DNA of 64,000 bases from Alsobacter sp045348435 (GCF_045348435.1 NZ_CP157484.1:2108001-2172000), one strand, 5' to 3'; shown: positions 51,955 through 60,539, numbered from the stretch's first letter. The notes: generated by a model not told the origin, from the letters alone. A program made the numbers and translations.

Positions 51955-53835
51955 TCAGCCGGCCAGCGCGTCTTCGTACTCGGCGGAGAGGGCGAGCCAC
52001 TCCTCCTCGGCGGTCTGGAGCTGCGACTGCAGCGTGGCGCGCTGGGCGGAGAGTTGCGCCGCCTTGGCGGGGTCGCGCAGGAAGGTGTTGGGGTCGCCGA
52101 GCACGGCGTCGACCCTGCGCAGCAACTCGGCGAGCTTGGTCATGCGCAGGTCGGCCGCGTCGATCTTCTTGCGCAGCGGCGTCAGCGAGCCCCGGCGGCT
52201 GGCCGCGTCGCGGCGCAGGTCGGCCTGCGACGCCCGCGCCTCCTCGGCCTTGGCGATCCGGTCCGGGCTGACCGGGCCGCCCAGCACCAGCTTGCGATAG
52301 GCGTCGAGGTCGTCGTCGAACGGCTTCACGCCGCCATTCGCCACGAGCCAGAGCCGATCGGCGCAGGCCTCCAGCAGGAAGCGGTCATGCGAGATCAGGA
52401 TCACCGCGCCCTGATAGTCGTTGATCGCCTCCATGAGGGCGGCGCGGGAATCGATGTCGAGATGGTTGGTGGGCTCGTCGAGGATCAGCAGATGCGGCCC
52501 GCCGAAGGTCGCCAGCCCCATCAAGAGCCGCGCCTTCTCGCCCCCCGACAGGGCCGACACCGGCGTGTCCGCCTTCGAGCCCGGGAAGCCCATCTGCGCG
52601 CAGCGGGCGCGGACCTTCGATTCCGGACCGTCCGGCATCAGCTCGGCGACATGCGTGTAGGGCGTCGCGGCCAGGTTCAGCTCGTCGAGCTGGTGCTGGG
52701 CGAAATACGCCACCTTCATCTTGCTCGACCGCCGGAAAACGCCGGACGTCGCCTCGAGCCGTCCGCCCACCAGCTTGGCGAAGGTGGACTTGCCATTGCC
52801 GTTGGAGCCCAGGAGGCCGATGCGGTCGTCCTCCGCGATGCTCAGCGAGAGCCGGGACAGGACCGGCGCGCCGCCATAGCCCACGGCGGCGTTCTCCATC
52901 GCGACGATGGGCGGCGAGAGCGGCCGCTCGGGCGAGGGGAAGTTGAACGGCAGCACGTCCTGGTCGATGAGCGCCGCGATCGGCTCCATCTTCTCCAGCC
53001 GCTTCACGCGCGACTGGGCCTGCCGCGCCTTGGAGGCCTTGGCCTTGAACCGGTCCACGAAGGCCTGGAGGTGCTTTCGCTCCTCCTCCTGCTTCTTCAC
53101 CAGCTTCACCTGCAGCGACTGCTTCTCGCGACGCTGGCGCTCGAACTGGTCGTAGCCGCCGCGATAGAGCGTCAGCTTGGCCTGGTCGAGATGCAGGATC
53201 TGATCGACCGACTGGTTGAGGAGGTCGCGGTCATGGCTGATGACCAGCACCGTGTGAGGGTACCGGGCGAGGTAGTCCATCAGCCAGAGCGTTCCCTCCA
53301 GGTCGAGATAGTTGGTGGGCTCGTCCAGGAGCAGCAGGTCGGGCTCAGCGAACAGCACGGCCGCGAGAGCGACGCGCATGCGCCAGCCGCCCGAGAAGGA
53401 GGAGCAGGGCCGCTCCTGCGCCTTCGCGTCGAAGCCGAGCCCATGCAGGATGGAGGCGGCGCGCGCCGGGGCCGCATGGGCGCCGATGTCGACGAGGCGC
53501 GTCTGGATCTCGGCGATCCGGTGCGGATCCGTCGCGGTCTCCGCCTCGGCCAGGAGCGCGGTGCGCTCCACGTCCGCGGCCAGCACCACCTCGGTCAGCG
53601 TTTCGGGGCCGCCCGGCGCCTCCTGGGCCACCGAGCCGATCTTCAGGCCCTTGCCGATCATCACCGAGCCGCTCTCCAGGGCGGTCTCGCCGCGGATGAT
53701 GCGGAACAGGGTGGTCTTGCCCGTGCCGTTGCGGGCCACGAAGCCGACCCGCGCGCCGCCCGGGATGGCCACCGTGGCCTTGTCGAACAGCGTCCGGGCG
53801 CCCAGCCGGTAGGTGATTTCGTTCAGATGCAGCAT
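51955..53835 (-). CDS. ABC-F family ATP-binding protein (Uup/Rbb-like)
   Basis: A 626-residue soluble protein with two ATPase domains in one chain and no membrane part, the ABC-F pattern of ribosome-associated factors. First domain: Walker A GFVARNGTGKTT, signature FSGGWRMRVALA, Walker B LLLLDEPTNYLD. Second domain: GSNGNGKST, LSGGEKARLL, LLILDEPTNHLD. The basic linker RFKAKASKARQAQSRVKRLEK between them suits RNA contact, and a C-terminal coiled coil follows. The ATG at 53835 begins MLHLNEITYRLG, the family start; 22 upstream codons of the frame are repeat DNA. Confidence 0.9.
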   Translation of the reverse strand: MLHLNEITYRLGARTLFDKATVAIPGGARVGFVARNGTGKTTLFRIIRGETALESGSVMIGKGLKIGSVAQEAPGGPETLTEVVLAADVERTALLAEAETATDPHRIAEIQTRLVDIGAHAAPARAASILHGLGFDAKAQERPCSSFSGGWRMRVALAAVLFAEPDLLLLDEPTNYLDLEGTLWLMDYLARYPHTVLVISHDRDLLNQSVDQILHLDQAKLTLYRGGYDQFERQRREKQSLQVKLVKKQEEERKHLQAFVDRFKAKASKARQAQSRVKRLEKMEPIAALIDQDVLPFNFPSPERPLSPPIVAMENAAVGYGGAPVLSRLSLSIAEDDRIGLLGSNGNGKSTFAKLVGGRLEATSGVFRRSSKMKVAYFAQHQLDELNLAATPYTHVAELMPDGPESKVRARCAQMGFPGSKADTPVSALSGGEKARLLMGLATFGGPHLLILDEPTNHLDIDSRAALMEAINDYQGAVILISHDRFLLEACADRLWLVANGGVKPFDDDLDAYRKLVLGGPVSPDRIAKAEEARASQADLRRDAASRRGSLTPLRKKIDAADLRMTKLAELLRRVDAVLGDPNTFLRDPAKAAQLSAQRATLQSQLQTAEEEWLALSAEYEDALAG

Positions 53836-53866
53836 GCCGGCTTGTCGCAAAGCCGGCGGGGCGGCG

Positions 53867-53918
53867 CAAGTCTCCAGAGGAACAAGCCTCCTGAGGCGCA
53901 AGCCTCCAGAGGCGCAAG
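53867..53918. repeat. 16-base tandem repeat, three copies plus part
   Basis: The unit CAAGCCTCCAGAGGCG occurs at 53899-53914, with variants at 53883-53898 (one change) and 53867-53882 (three changes), and CAAGC starts a fourth. Each unit contains the palindrome GCCTCCAGAGGC or a variant of it. It fills the gap between two minus-strand genes. Confidence 0.75.
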
Positions 53919-53920
53919 CG

Positions 53921-54967
53921 CTACTCGACGGCCTCGACCGGCTCGCCGGCGCGCGGCGGCTCCTGCGCCAACGTGTTCACCGCCAGGGCGATGAGGGCGT
54001 ATTTGGTCGCCGTGGCGGTGAGGTCGCGGAACCAGTTGACGATGTCGCCCCACGGGTCGTTGACCTTGCTCAGCCCCGAGATGAACGCCACCACGGTGCC
54101 CACCTCCGTCGCGCCCTGCACCACGTACCACCCGCCCACCGCCAGCACCGCCGCGGTGCCGGCGTGATGCAGGAGGTTCATCAGGAAGTTCATGGAGAAC
54201 TTCAGTTTCAAGATGCCCATGTTGAGCGCGAAGATCTGATCGATGAGCGCTTCCGGTCGGGGGTCCTGCGCCGCGCCTCCGGCCGCGACCATGGCGGTGC
54301 TGACCGCGCGCAACGCCGTGACGCGCTGCGCGACCCTGCGGTTGATGGCGCGCTGCATGACGGGCACGAACACCGCCTGCGGCAGGAACACGGCCATGGC
54401 CACCAGCGCCATGGTGGGCTGGATCAGCGCCATGTAGCCGAACACCGTGACCAGCAGCCCGCCCTGCAGCAGCGGCTCCGACAGCGAGACGCCGACGAAG
54501 CCGCCGATCGGCTCCACCTCGTTCAGCATCATCGAGGTCTCGACGCCGAGCGCCCCCGGCGTGGTGGCGCCGGGCTGAAGGCCGATCAGCAACGCCTCCA
54601 CGTCGAGACGCAGCGTCCGGACGGCGTTCTCGCTGACCCAGCTGCGATAGACGTTCATGCCCAGCTTGATCAGGCCCTCGGTCGCCGCCACCGCGAGATA
54701 GAGCAAAGCGAGCGCCAGGATGGGGCGAAGCTGGCCGCCCCGGAACGCATCGTTGACGATCCGCCTCTGGATCTCCAGCGGAGCGGCCGACATCAGGAAC
54801 ACCACCACCGACAGGCAGGACAGCGCGATCTGGTGCCGAGCGCTCACGCGCCAGACGAAGCCCAGCAGGGAGCCGGGAAGCTGCGGCCGCGCGACGGCGG
54901 TACGCGAGGCCGGACCCAGCCCCGCAGCGGTCCCGAGAGCCTCCACGCTGGTGATGGCGCGCTGCAT
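53921..54967 (-). CDS. ABC transporter membrane-domain protein lacking an ATPase domain
   Basis: A 348-residue protein that is only the six-helix exporter membrane domain (ABC_membrane type I). Features such as RQLPGS-like linker sequence, PLEIQRRIVNDAFRGG and the final VGTVVAFISGLSKVNDPWGDIVNWFRD are those found just before the ATPase of fused exporters, but the protein stops there with no Walker motifs. AAGGAGGACG precedes the ATG, so expression looks genuine. It may work with a separate ATPase or be a truncated derivative. The nearest ATPase gene, the ABC-F at 51955, is not of the transporter type. Confidence 0.78.
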   Translation of the reverse strand: MQRAITSVEALGTAAGLGPASRTAVARPQLPGSLLGFVWRVSARHQIALSCLSVVVFLMSAAPLEIQRRIVNDAFRGGQLRPILALALLYLAVAATEGLIKLGMNVYRSWVSENAVRTLRLDVEALLIGLQPGATTPGALGVETSMMLNEVEPIGGFVGVSLSEPLLQGGLLVTVFGYMALIQPTMALVAMAVFLPQAVFVPVMQRAINRRVAQRVTALRAVSTAMVAAGGAAQDPRPEALIDQIFALNMGILKLKFSMNFLMNLLHHAGTAAVLAVGGWYVVQGATEVGTVVAFISGLSKVNDPWGDIVNWFRDLTATATKYALIALAVNTLAQEPPRAGEPVEAVE

Positions 54968-55033
54968 CCGTCCTCCTTGGTTGTCGGAGAGTGGACGATC
55001 GCCGGCCGGTCCGCCTTAAGGCAGATCATCCCC

Positions 55034-55957
55034 TCAGCTGGGGAGGGGGATGAATTCGCTCTCGCCCGGCACCGCTTCGAAACGTCCGGCCCGCCAGTCC
55101 GCCTTGGCCTGCTCGATGCGGTCCTTGGAGCGGGAGACGAAGTTCCACCAGATGTGCCTCGGGCCGTCCATCGGCTCGCCGCCGAGAACCAGCACCCGGG
55201 CGGCCGTCGCGGCGACGAGCGTGATGGCGTCGCCGGTGCGCAGCACCAGGAGCTGGCCTGCGTCGAAGCGGTCTCCCGCCACCTCCACGGCGCCCTGCGC
55301 CACATAGACGGCCCGCTCGACATGCTCGGCCGGCACCGGCAGCTTGGCGCCGGCCTCCAGGATGGCGTCGGCGTAGACCATGTCGGAGAAGGTCCGCACG
55401 GGCGCGGTCATGCCGTACATGGAGCCAGCCACCAGCCGCACGCGCTTGCCTTCGGCCTCGATGCTCGGCAGTTCCCCGGCCAGGTGATGCGCGAAGCCCG
55501 GATCGGTCTCCTCGTGCCGCTCCGGCAACGCGATCCAGGACTGGATGCCGAAGAGCGGGGCGTCGTTGAGGCGCACCTCCGGGGCGGTGCGCTCGGAATG
55601 GACGATGCCGCGCCCCGCCGTCATCCAGTTCACCTCGCCGGGGTCGATCGCCTGGATCGAGCCGAGGCTGTCGCGGTGCAGGATCTGTCCCTCGAACAGA
55701 TAGGTGAGGGTGGCGAGACCAATATGGGGATGGGGCCGCACGTCGATGCCGGTCCCGGCCTTGAACACCGCCGGACCCATCTGGTCCCAGAAGATGAAGG
55801 GGCCGATCATCTGGCGCTGCGCGGAGGGCAGCGCGCGCCGGACCTCAAAGCCGCCGAGATCCTTGGCCCGGGGCACGATCACGGTCTCGATCGACGGGTG
55901 GGGGGCGTCGTGTTCGCCGCCGGCGGATTGCAGGTCGGGGTTGTAGAACTGGGTCAT
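55034..55957 (-). CDS. Pirin family protein
   Basis: A 307-residue bicupin of the pirin family. The metal-binding set is present in VRPHPHIGLATLTYLFEG (H, H), RDSLG and GRGIVHSER (H, E) in the N-terminal cupin; the C-terminal cupin includes HIWWNFVSRSKDRIEQAKADW. Pirins act as quercetinases or as redox-linked regulators, and the role here is unknown. It is transcribed toward the membrane-domain gene, 66 bases away, possibly in one unit. Confidence 0.88.
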   Translation of the reverse strand: MTQFYNPDLQSAGGEHDAPHPSIETVIVPRAKDLGGFEVRRALPSAQRQMIGPFIFWDQMGPAVFKAGTGIDVRPHPHIGLATLTYLFEGQILHRDSLGSIQAIDPGEVNWMTAGRGIVHSERTAPEVRLNDAPLFGIQSWIALPERHEETDPGFAHHLAGELPSIEAEGKRVRLVAGSMYGMTAPVRTFSDMVYADAILEAGAKLPVPAEHVERAVYVAQGAVEVAGDRFDAGQLLVLRTGDAITLVAATAARVLVLGGEPMDGPRHIWWNFVSRSKDRIEQAKADWRAGRFEAVPGESEFIPLPS

Positions 55958-56115
55958 GCGGGGGCGCCCTCTGTGGGGCGGATGACCCTGACGCGCGCTC
56001 GCCGCCCGACCGGGACGTCATCCGCCGCGGGACCGGCTGGTCCCTGCCGCCAGTCTAGACGCCCGATGCTGCGCCGCCCATAGGAACATGCGCCTGAGTC
56101 GCGGACGCCCCTGCG

Positions 56116-56289
56116 TCAGCCGTTCGCCTGCTCGTCCTCGCCGGCCGCGGCATGGACCATCGCCTGCGTGATCGTGAGGCCCAGAAGCGTGAAGCCGAGC
56201 GCCATCTTCATGGCGAACAGCGGAAAAGCGAGCTCGAGGTCGTCGGAGGCGGGACCCTGGAGGGCGGCCTGCGGGATGAGGTTTTCCAT
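56116..56289 (-). CDS. Putative small membrane protein, 57 aa
   Basis: A 57-codon frame encoding a single hydrophobic helix (FPLFAMKMALGFTLLGLTITQAM) followed by a hydrophilic tail (AAAGEDEQANG). Codon use is GC3-rich like native genes, and a clear stop ends it. The ribosome site is weak. No family is recognised; it is too short for routine gene callers. Function unknown. Confidence 0.45.
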   Translation of the reverse strand: MENLIPQAALQGPASDDLELAFPLFAMKMALGFTLLGLTITQAMVHAAAGEDEQANG

Positions 56290-56532
56290 GATGGTTCATC
56301 GCCCGGGCTGGCCGGGCGCTCCATTCGGCGCCGCCGGGACGCCCGGCGGATCGTTCCTGAAGACAACGGGCCGACGCGTCCGATGTTCCTGACGGACGCG
56401 CCCCGTCGCGCCTTGGGAAGCGCTGAGCGGGGCGACCGGCCCGGCTCACGAGATCCTGAACGGCGGATCCGTGCGCCGGCCCCTGGCGGGAGTATGATGG
56501 GACCGTTCGCAAGCCGTGAGCGGGAGCTGATC

Positions 56533-56616
56533 ATGAAGCTCGATGCGATCGTCGATCTCCTCTACGCCGCCATCGTGCTGCTTTCGATGGGGTTCGTCTC
56601 CCTGCTGCCGATCTGA
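56533..56616 (+). CDS. Putative 27-aa single-helix membrane peptide
   Basis: GGGAG lies seven bases before an ATG at 56533 that opens a 27-codon frame, MKLDAIVDLLYAAIVLLSMG then FVSLLPI, almost entirely one transmembrane helix. A longer start at 56494 is in frame. It resembles in form the small accessory subunits of membrane complexes. The stop lies nine bases from the convergent NAD-regulator stop. Confidence 0.35.
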   Translation: MKLDAIVDLLYAAIVLLSMGFVSLLPI

Positions 56617-56625
56617 CAGCGGCGT

Positions 56626-57627
56626 TCAGCCCCTGGCGCCGAGCCTCAGGCCCGGCGCCGGGCGCTCCTGGATGACGTCTCGGCGGAACCTGAACAGCGC
56701 CGCCGGCCGACCGCCCGTGGTCGCCGTCTCGCCCGTCGTCTCCACCAGCGCCGCCGCCTCCACGACGCGCCGGAAGTTCTGCGTGTGGACGTGCCGGCCG
56801 GAAATGGCCTCCACGGTGCGCTGCAGGGTCGTCAGCGTGAAGGTGGGCGCAAGCAGCTCGAACACCACGGGCCGGTATTTCAGCTTGCCCCGCAGCCGTC
56901 CCATGGCGGTGGCCAGGATGCGGCGGTGGTCGAAGCGCATGGGCTGGCCCAGCGCCGGCGTGCTCTCGCGCGCCAGTGCGGCGGGCCGGCCGTCCCGCCT
57001 GGCCTCGACGAGGAGCCCCGCCTCGTAGAGCAGCTCGTAGCGCTCCAGCACCTTCTCCTCGTCCCAGTGCATCTGGTCCGGCGCATCCGGGCCGACGCCG
57101 AAGGAAAACGACAGCCGTTCCAGCCGGGTGAGGGGACGCCGGTCTCCCTCGGCGCGCTCGGCCGCCGAGTCCGCCGCCCACGCGAACAGGGCGGGCAGGA
57201 TCTGCGACAGGATCGCCGGACGCCCGTCGCGCCAGTCCTCCCACGGGAAGAAGGCGTACCAGGGCCGGAACCGGGCGCCCTTCGGCAGCGCCGCACGGTC
57301 CTCGTCGAACCGCGTCAGCGCCAGATAGCCGATGGAGACCACATGGGTGGCCTCGTCCGGCTCCGCGATCCGGCCGCGGTCGCCGAACGTGTAGAGCTGC
57401 TCGACATAGCCGAGGCCAAGCCCGGTCTGTTCGGTCACGAAGGCCCGCAGGCCGATCTCCAGCGTGCGATGCGACTGCGGCTCGAACCGCCCCGAGGGCA
57501 GGCCGGGCAGTTCGCCCCGCTCCGCGCCGGCGACCAGGATCTGCGGCGCCTGCCCGTCGATGGCCACCACGGCCGCCGCCAGGCCGATCCCGATGGCGGG
57601 CTCCGAAGGAGGGCGGGCCAGCGCCAT
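56626..57627 (-). CDS. NrtR-like NAD regulator (degenerate Nudix plus winged helix)
   Basis: A 333-residue protein with an N-terminal Nudix fold and a C-terminal NrtR-type winged helix (FTLTTLQRTVEAISGRHVHTQNFRRVVEAAALVE). The Nudix helix reads LRAFVTEQTGL, lacking the RE and second E of the active REUxEE core, so hydrolysis is unlikely; NrtR-type regulators sense ADP-ribose or related NAD products through such a domain. It starts one base before the phosphatase gene stop upstream on the same strand, and the three genes 58826-56626 appear to be one unit. Confidence 0.82.
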   Translation of the reverse strand: MALARPPSEPAIGIGLAAAVVAIDGQAPQILVAGAERGELPGLPSGRFEPQSHRTLEIGLRAFVTEQTGLGLGYVEQLYTFGDRGRIAEPDEATHVVSIGYLALTRFDEDRAALPKGARFRPWYAFFPWEDWRDGRPAILSQILPALFAWAADSAAERAEGDRRPLTRLERLSFSFGVGPDAPDQMHWDEEKVLERYELLYEAGLLVEARRDGRPAALARESTPALGQPMRFDHRRILATAMGRLRGKLKYRPVVFELLAPTFTLTTLQRTVEAISGRHVHTQNFRRVVEAAALVETTGETATTGGRPAALFRFRRDVIQERPAPGLRLGARG

Positions 57628-58146
57628 TCAGGCGCGGTCCAGCGCCAGCCGGAACGGCGCGCCCTCATAGGCGTCCGCGCCGCGCCCGATCGCCGCGATG
57701 GCGCTCCTCATGCGCCCCTGCCGGCCCAGCATGTCGTCCGCGATGGCGACGAGCCGGCTGTTGGGGGTGGCGGAGGGCGACGCCTCACGCAGCGCCTTCG
57801 CCACCTCGTCCTCGTCCCGCTCGGGCCGCAGCGCGCAGACCGTGATGAAGGCCGCCGCCGTCGAACGGCTGATCCCGGCCCAGCAATGAACCACCATCGG
57901 GCTGCGTTGGTCCCAGCCGCGGCCGAAGTCCAGCAGCCTGGCGACGTGCTCCTCGGCCGGGACGATGTGGCCGTCGAGCGGATCGACGATGTCGCTGACC
58001 CCGATGAAGAGGTGCCGCTCCGCCAGGATCGCCGGCGGACGGGCCACCGGCGTCGTGGCGTTGATCAGGGTCACGACATGGCTGGCCGCGCAGGCGTCCA
58101 CGGTCTCGTGCAGGCGGGAGAGCGGCGTGACGTGGATGGCGGACAT
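57628..58146 (-). CDS. Protein tyrosine phosphatase-like protein
   Basis: A 172-residue phosphatase with the P-loop VHCWAGISRSTAAAF (C-x5-R) near residue 80 and an upstream aspartate in VSDIVDPLDGH as possible general acid. The ATG at 58146 (MSAIHVTPLSRL) is the family-like start; the open frame continues upstream only as shadow of the HD gene. It lies between the HD hydrolase and the NAD regulator with gaps of 17 and 0 bases, which suggests a shared pathway, perhaps nucleotide or ADP-ribose turnover. Confidence 0.82.
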   Translation of the reverse strand: MSAIHVTPLSRLHETVDACAASHVVTLINATTPVARPPAILAERHLFIGVSDIVDPLDGHIVPAEEHVARLLDFGRGWDQRSPMVVHCWAGISRSTAAAFITVCALRPERDEDEVAKALREASPSATPNSRLVAIADDMLGRQGRMRSAIAAIGRGADAYEGAPFRLALDRA

Positions 58147-58163
58147 GGCTGGGTTCCGGAGTC

Positions 58164-58826
58164 TCAGGCGTCCAGAGTAGGGCGGTTTCGTCCCGGCGCC
58201 ACCTGCGGCGCGTCGTTCCCTTTCCTGGCGCCGTCCAGGGCCCGGAACCGATCGAGGAACGCGGCCTCGGCCTCGCCCGCCGTCCAGGGCGCGATCAGGG
58301 CGTCCACCCCGGGAGGCTCGACCGGCGGCCGGCCGAAGAAGCGCGCCGCTTCGGCTTCTGCGAAACCCGCCAGCCGCGTCGCCTCCCAATAGGCGGAGGC
58401 CTTGTCGGCGGTCTTGGCGAGCGCGGCGAGCGGCTTCGGCGCCGCGGGCGGCAGGCCGAACCGCAGGTGGATGGCCGAGAGCAGGCGGTTCTCGATCCCC
58501 TTGTAGCCGTCGCCCAGCACCGCCTTGAAGGGCGAGATGATGTCGCCGATCACATATTCGGGCGCGTCGTGCAAAAGCACGATCAGGCGCGCCTCCGGGC
58601 TCAGAGCGGGGTCGATCGCTCCGGCGACGGCCTCCACCAGCAGCGAGTGCTGCGCCACCGAGAAGACGTGCGGTCCCCGGGTCTGGCCGTTCCAGCGCGC
58701 CACGCGGGCGAGGCCATGGGCGATGTCCTCGATCTCGACGTCCAGCGGGGAGGGGTCCAGCAGGTCGAGGCGGCGGCCCGACAGCATGCGCTGCCAGGCG
58801 CGTGGAGATGCGTCACGCGGCGGCAT
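58164..58826 (-). CDS. HD domain-containing hydrolase (YfbR-like)
   Basis: A 220-residue HD-domain phosphohydrolase. The metal-binding residues are visible in FSVAQHSLLVEAV (H), VLLHDAPEYVIGDI (HD) and KTADKASAYWEATRL (D), the order of the YfbR 5'-nucleotidase type. It probably dephosphorylates deoxynucleotides or a related small molecule. First gene of the HD-phosphatase-NAD-regulator unit. A CCGTCATCCCC repeat lies just upstream. Confidence 0.85.
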   Translation of the reverse strand: MPPRDASPRAWQRMLSGRRLDLLDPSPLDVEIEDIAHGLARVARWNGQTRGPHVFSVAQHSLLVEAVAGAIDPALSPEARLIVLLHDAPEYVIGDIISPFKAVLGDGYKGIENRLLSAIHLRFGLPPAAPKPLAALAKTADKASAYWEATRLAGFAEAEAARFFGRPPVEPPGVDALIAPWTAGEAEAAFLDRFRALDGARKGNDAPQVAPGRNRPTLDA

Positions 58827-58862
58827 GGAGCGGCTCCGTTCCGGAGCTCGACGATCCCTGAG

Positions 58863-58972
58863 CCGTCATCCCCGTCGGCGCGGGGCGCCGGGACGGGGAT
58901 CCGGAGCGACGCCGGGCGTTTTGTGGATCCCCTTCCCCTGCGCGCCTTCGGCGCTCCGGCCAGGGATGACGG
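58863..58972. repeat. CCGTCATCCCC dispersed palindromic repeat, copy C
   Basis: A 110-base element opening CCGTCATCCCC and closing AGGGATGACGG, with inner arms GGGGATCCG...TGGATCCCC. It lies between the tag stop and the HD-hydrolase start, about 7 kb from copies A and B. Confidence 0.78.
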
Positions 58973-59003
58973 AGGAGGGATGGCGTGAGTGCGAAATCGA
59001 CGC

Positions 59004-59612
59004 TCACAGGCGCGCCCCCAAGGCCCGGACCTCCTCGTGGCGGAAGCAGTCGACATAGTGGTCGTTGACCATGCCGACCGCTTGCATGAAGGCGTACACG
59101 ATGGTCGGGCCGACGAAGTTGAAGCCGGCCTGCTTCAGCTCCTTGGACATGCGCCGGGCCGTCTCGGTCTCGGTCGGCACGTCGCCGCGGTCGCGTGGGC
59201 TGTTTTGCTGCGGGCGCCCGTCGAGATGCTTCCACAGGAACTGCGAGAAGGAGCCCTTCTCCATGATGTCGAGATAGCTGCGCGCGCTGCGCACCGTGGA
59301 GACGATCTTGGAGCGGTTGCGGATGATGCCCGGGTCGGCCATCAGCGCCTCGATCTTCTCGGGGCCGTAGTGGACGATCGCCTCGGGGCGGAAACCGTCG
59401 AAGGCCGAGCGGAAATTGTCGCGCTTGCGCAGGATCGTGATCCAGCTGAGGCCTGCCTGAAAGCCGTCCAGGATCAGCTTTTCGAACAGGGCCCTATCGT
59501 CGAACTCGGGCACGCCCCAGTCGGTGTCGTGATAGGCGACATAGAGCGGATCGACGCCGGGCCAGGAGCAGCGCGTCTTGCCGTCGGGATGGACGATGAG
59601 ATGGGCGTTCAT
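59004..59612 (-). CDS. tag: DNA-3-methyladenine glycosylase I
   Basis: A 202-residue base-excision enzyme that removes 3-methyladenine from alkylated DNA. The Tag pattern is complete: the zinc ligands C15 (TRCSWPGVDPLY) and H28 (AYHDTDWGVP), the base pocket residues in LILDGFQAGLSWITILRKR, and the C-terminal MVNDHYVDCFRH supplying the remaining H and C ligands. Length is typical. Transcribed on the minus strand alone, with no ada or alkB nearby. Confidence 0.93.
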   Translation of the reverse strand: MNAHLIVHPDGKTRCSWPGVDPLYVAYHDTDWGVPEFDDRALFEKLILDGFQAGLSWITILRKRDNFRSAFDGFRPEAIVHYGPEKIEALMADPGIIRNRSKIVSTVRSARSYLDIMEKGSFSQFLWKHLDGRPQQNSPRDRGDVPTETETARRMSKELKQAGFNFVGPTIVYAFMQAVGMVNDHYVDCFRHEEVRALGARL

Positions 59613-59666
59613 GGCCTGTTCTTAGCGCAGGATTCGTCCGCTGGGCAGGGTGTTCGTGCGTCCGGC

Positions 59667-60539
59667 CTACGCCGCGCCGGGCACGTCGAAGCGGGCGAAG
59701 TCCGGCTTGACCAGCCGCAGCGACAGCCCGCCGGCGGTCACCGGAGCCCCCGCCGCGAGCGCGTCCTCGATCCGGTCGAGCCGCACCAGCGCCAGGCCGA
59801 TCCCGCCCGGCGCCGTGGAGCCGATGCGCCCCGCCGCCTTGTCCCCGGCCATCACCTCCGAGCCTTCCTCGGCCGCGAAGCCGCTGTCGAACCGGACCGG
59901 CACGATGCGGGTCCGGGCGGTTCCGCGATGCTGGGTGCGCGAGACCACCTCCTGGCCCACATAGCAGCCCTTGTCGAAGTCGACCCCGCCCAATTGGTCC
60001 ATGTCGGCCTCATGCGGGAAGGCGTCGCCATAGGCGAAGTCCTGCCCGCCCTGCGGCACGCCGAGCCGGATGCGGTGCTCCCGCCACTCCGCCGCCGTCC
60101 CGACCCCGAGGCTCTCGGCCCGGGTCCGGTCGAGGGCGAGGCGGTCGCCCAGCGCGGGGTGGCGCGGGTCGGCGTAGACGACGCCGTCGCCGTCGCCGCC
60201 CCGTTCGCCGTCCCAGAAGGCGACGACGCCCAGCGTGTCGGAGAGATCCTCGATCGTCACCTTGGCGCGCAGCTTGTACATCGCGAGGCGCCGAGCGAGG
60301 TCGCCCGCCAGCGCCCTCGGGCAGTCGAGCAGGAAGCCGCCGCCCCTCTGCTCGCCATCCGCCTCAGCCACGATGAAATCGCACAGGATCTTGCCCTGCG
60401 GCGTCAGCAGCGCGGCGAACCGGGCGCGGTCGACGCCCACCTTGTCCATGTCGACGGTGAGGAGCCCGTCGAGGAAGCCGCGCGCGTCCTCCCCGGTGAT
60501 CCGGACGACGCCGCGGTCGGGCAGGAAGGCCGAGGACAT
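59667..60539 (-). CDS. ygfZ: YgfZ/GcvT-like folate-binding protein
   Basis: A 290-residue protein of the YgfZ (IBA57-like) family, which uses a folate to help assemble or repair certain iron-sulfur clusters. The signature KGCYVGQEVVSR is intact near residue 200. The GcvT-like fold is shown by the DARGFLDGLLTVDMD opening. The ATG at 60539 with GGAGAG upstream is the family start; the open frame extends 46 codons further. It is divergent from pyrC with 136 bases between. Confidence 0.9.
   Translation of the reverse strand: MSSAFLPDRGVVRITGEDARGFLDGLLTVDMDKVGVDRARFAALLTPQGKILCDFIVAEADGEQRGGGFLLDCPRALAGDLARRLAMYKLRAKVTIEDLSDTLGVVAFWDGERGGDGDGVVYADPRHPALGDRLALDRTRAESLGVGTAAEWREHRIRLGVPQGGQDFAYGDAFPHEADMDQLGGVDFDKGCYVGQEVVSRTQHRGTARTRIVPVRFDSGFAAEEGSEVMAGDKAAGRIGSTAPGGIGLALVRLDRIEDALAAGAPVTAGGLSLRLVKPDFARFDVPGAA

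Noticed and set aside
52054..53994. 646-codon plus-strand frame
   Set aside because: Antisense to the ABC-F gene, whose ATPase motifs are all on the minus strand.
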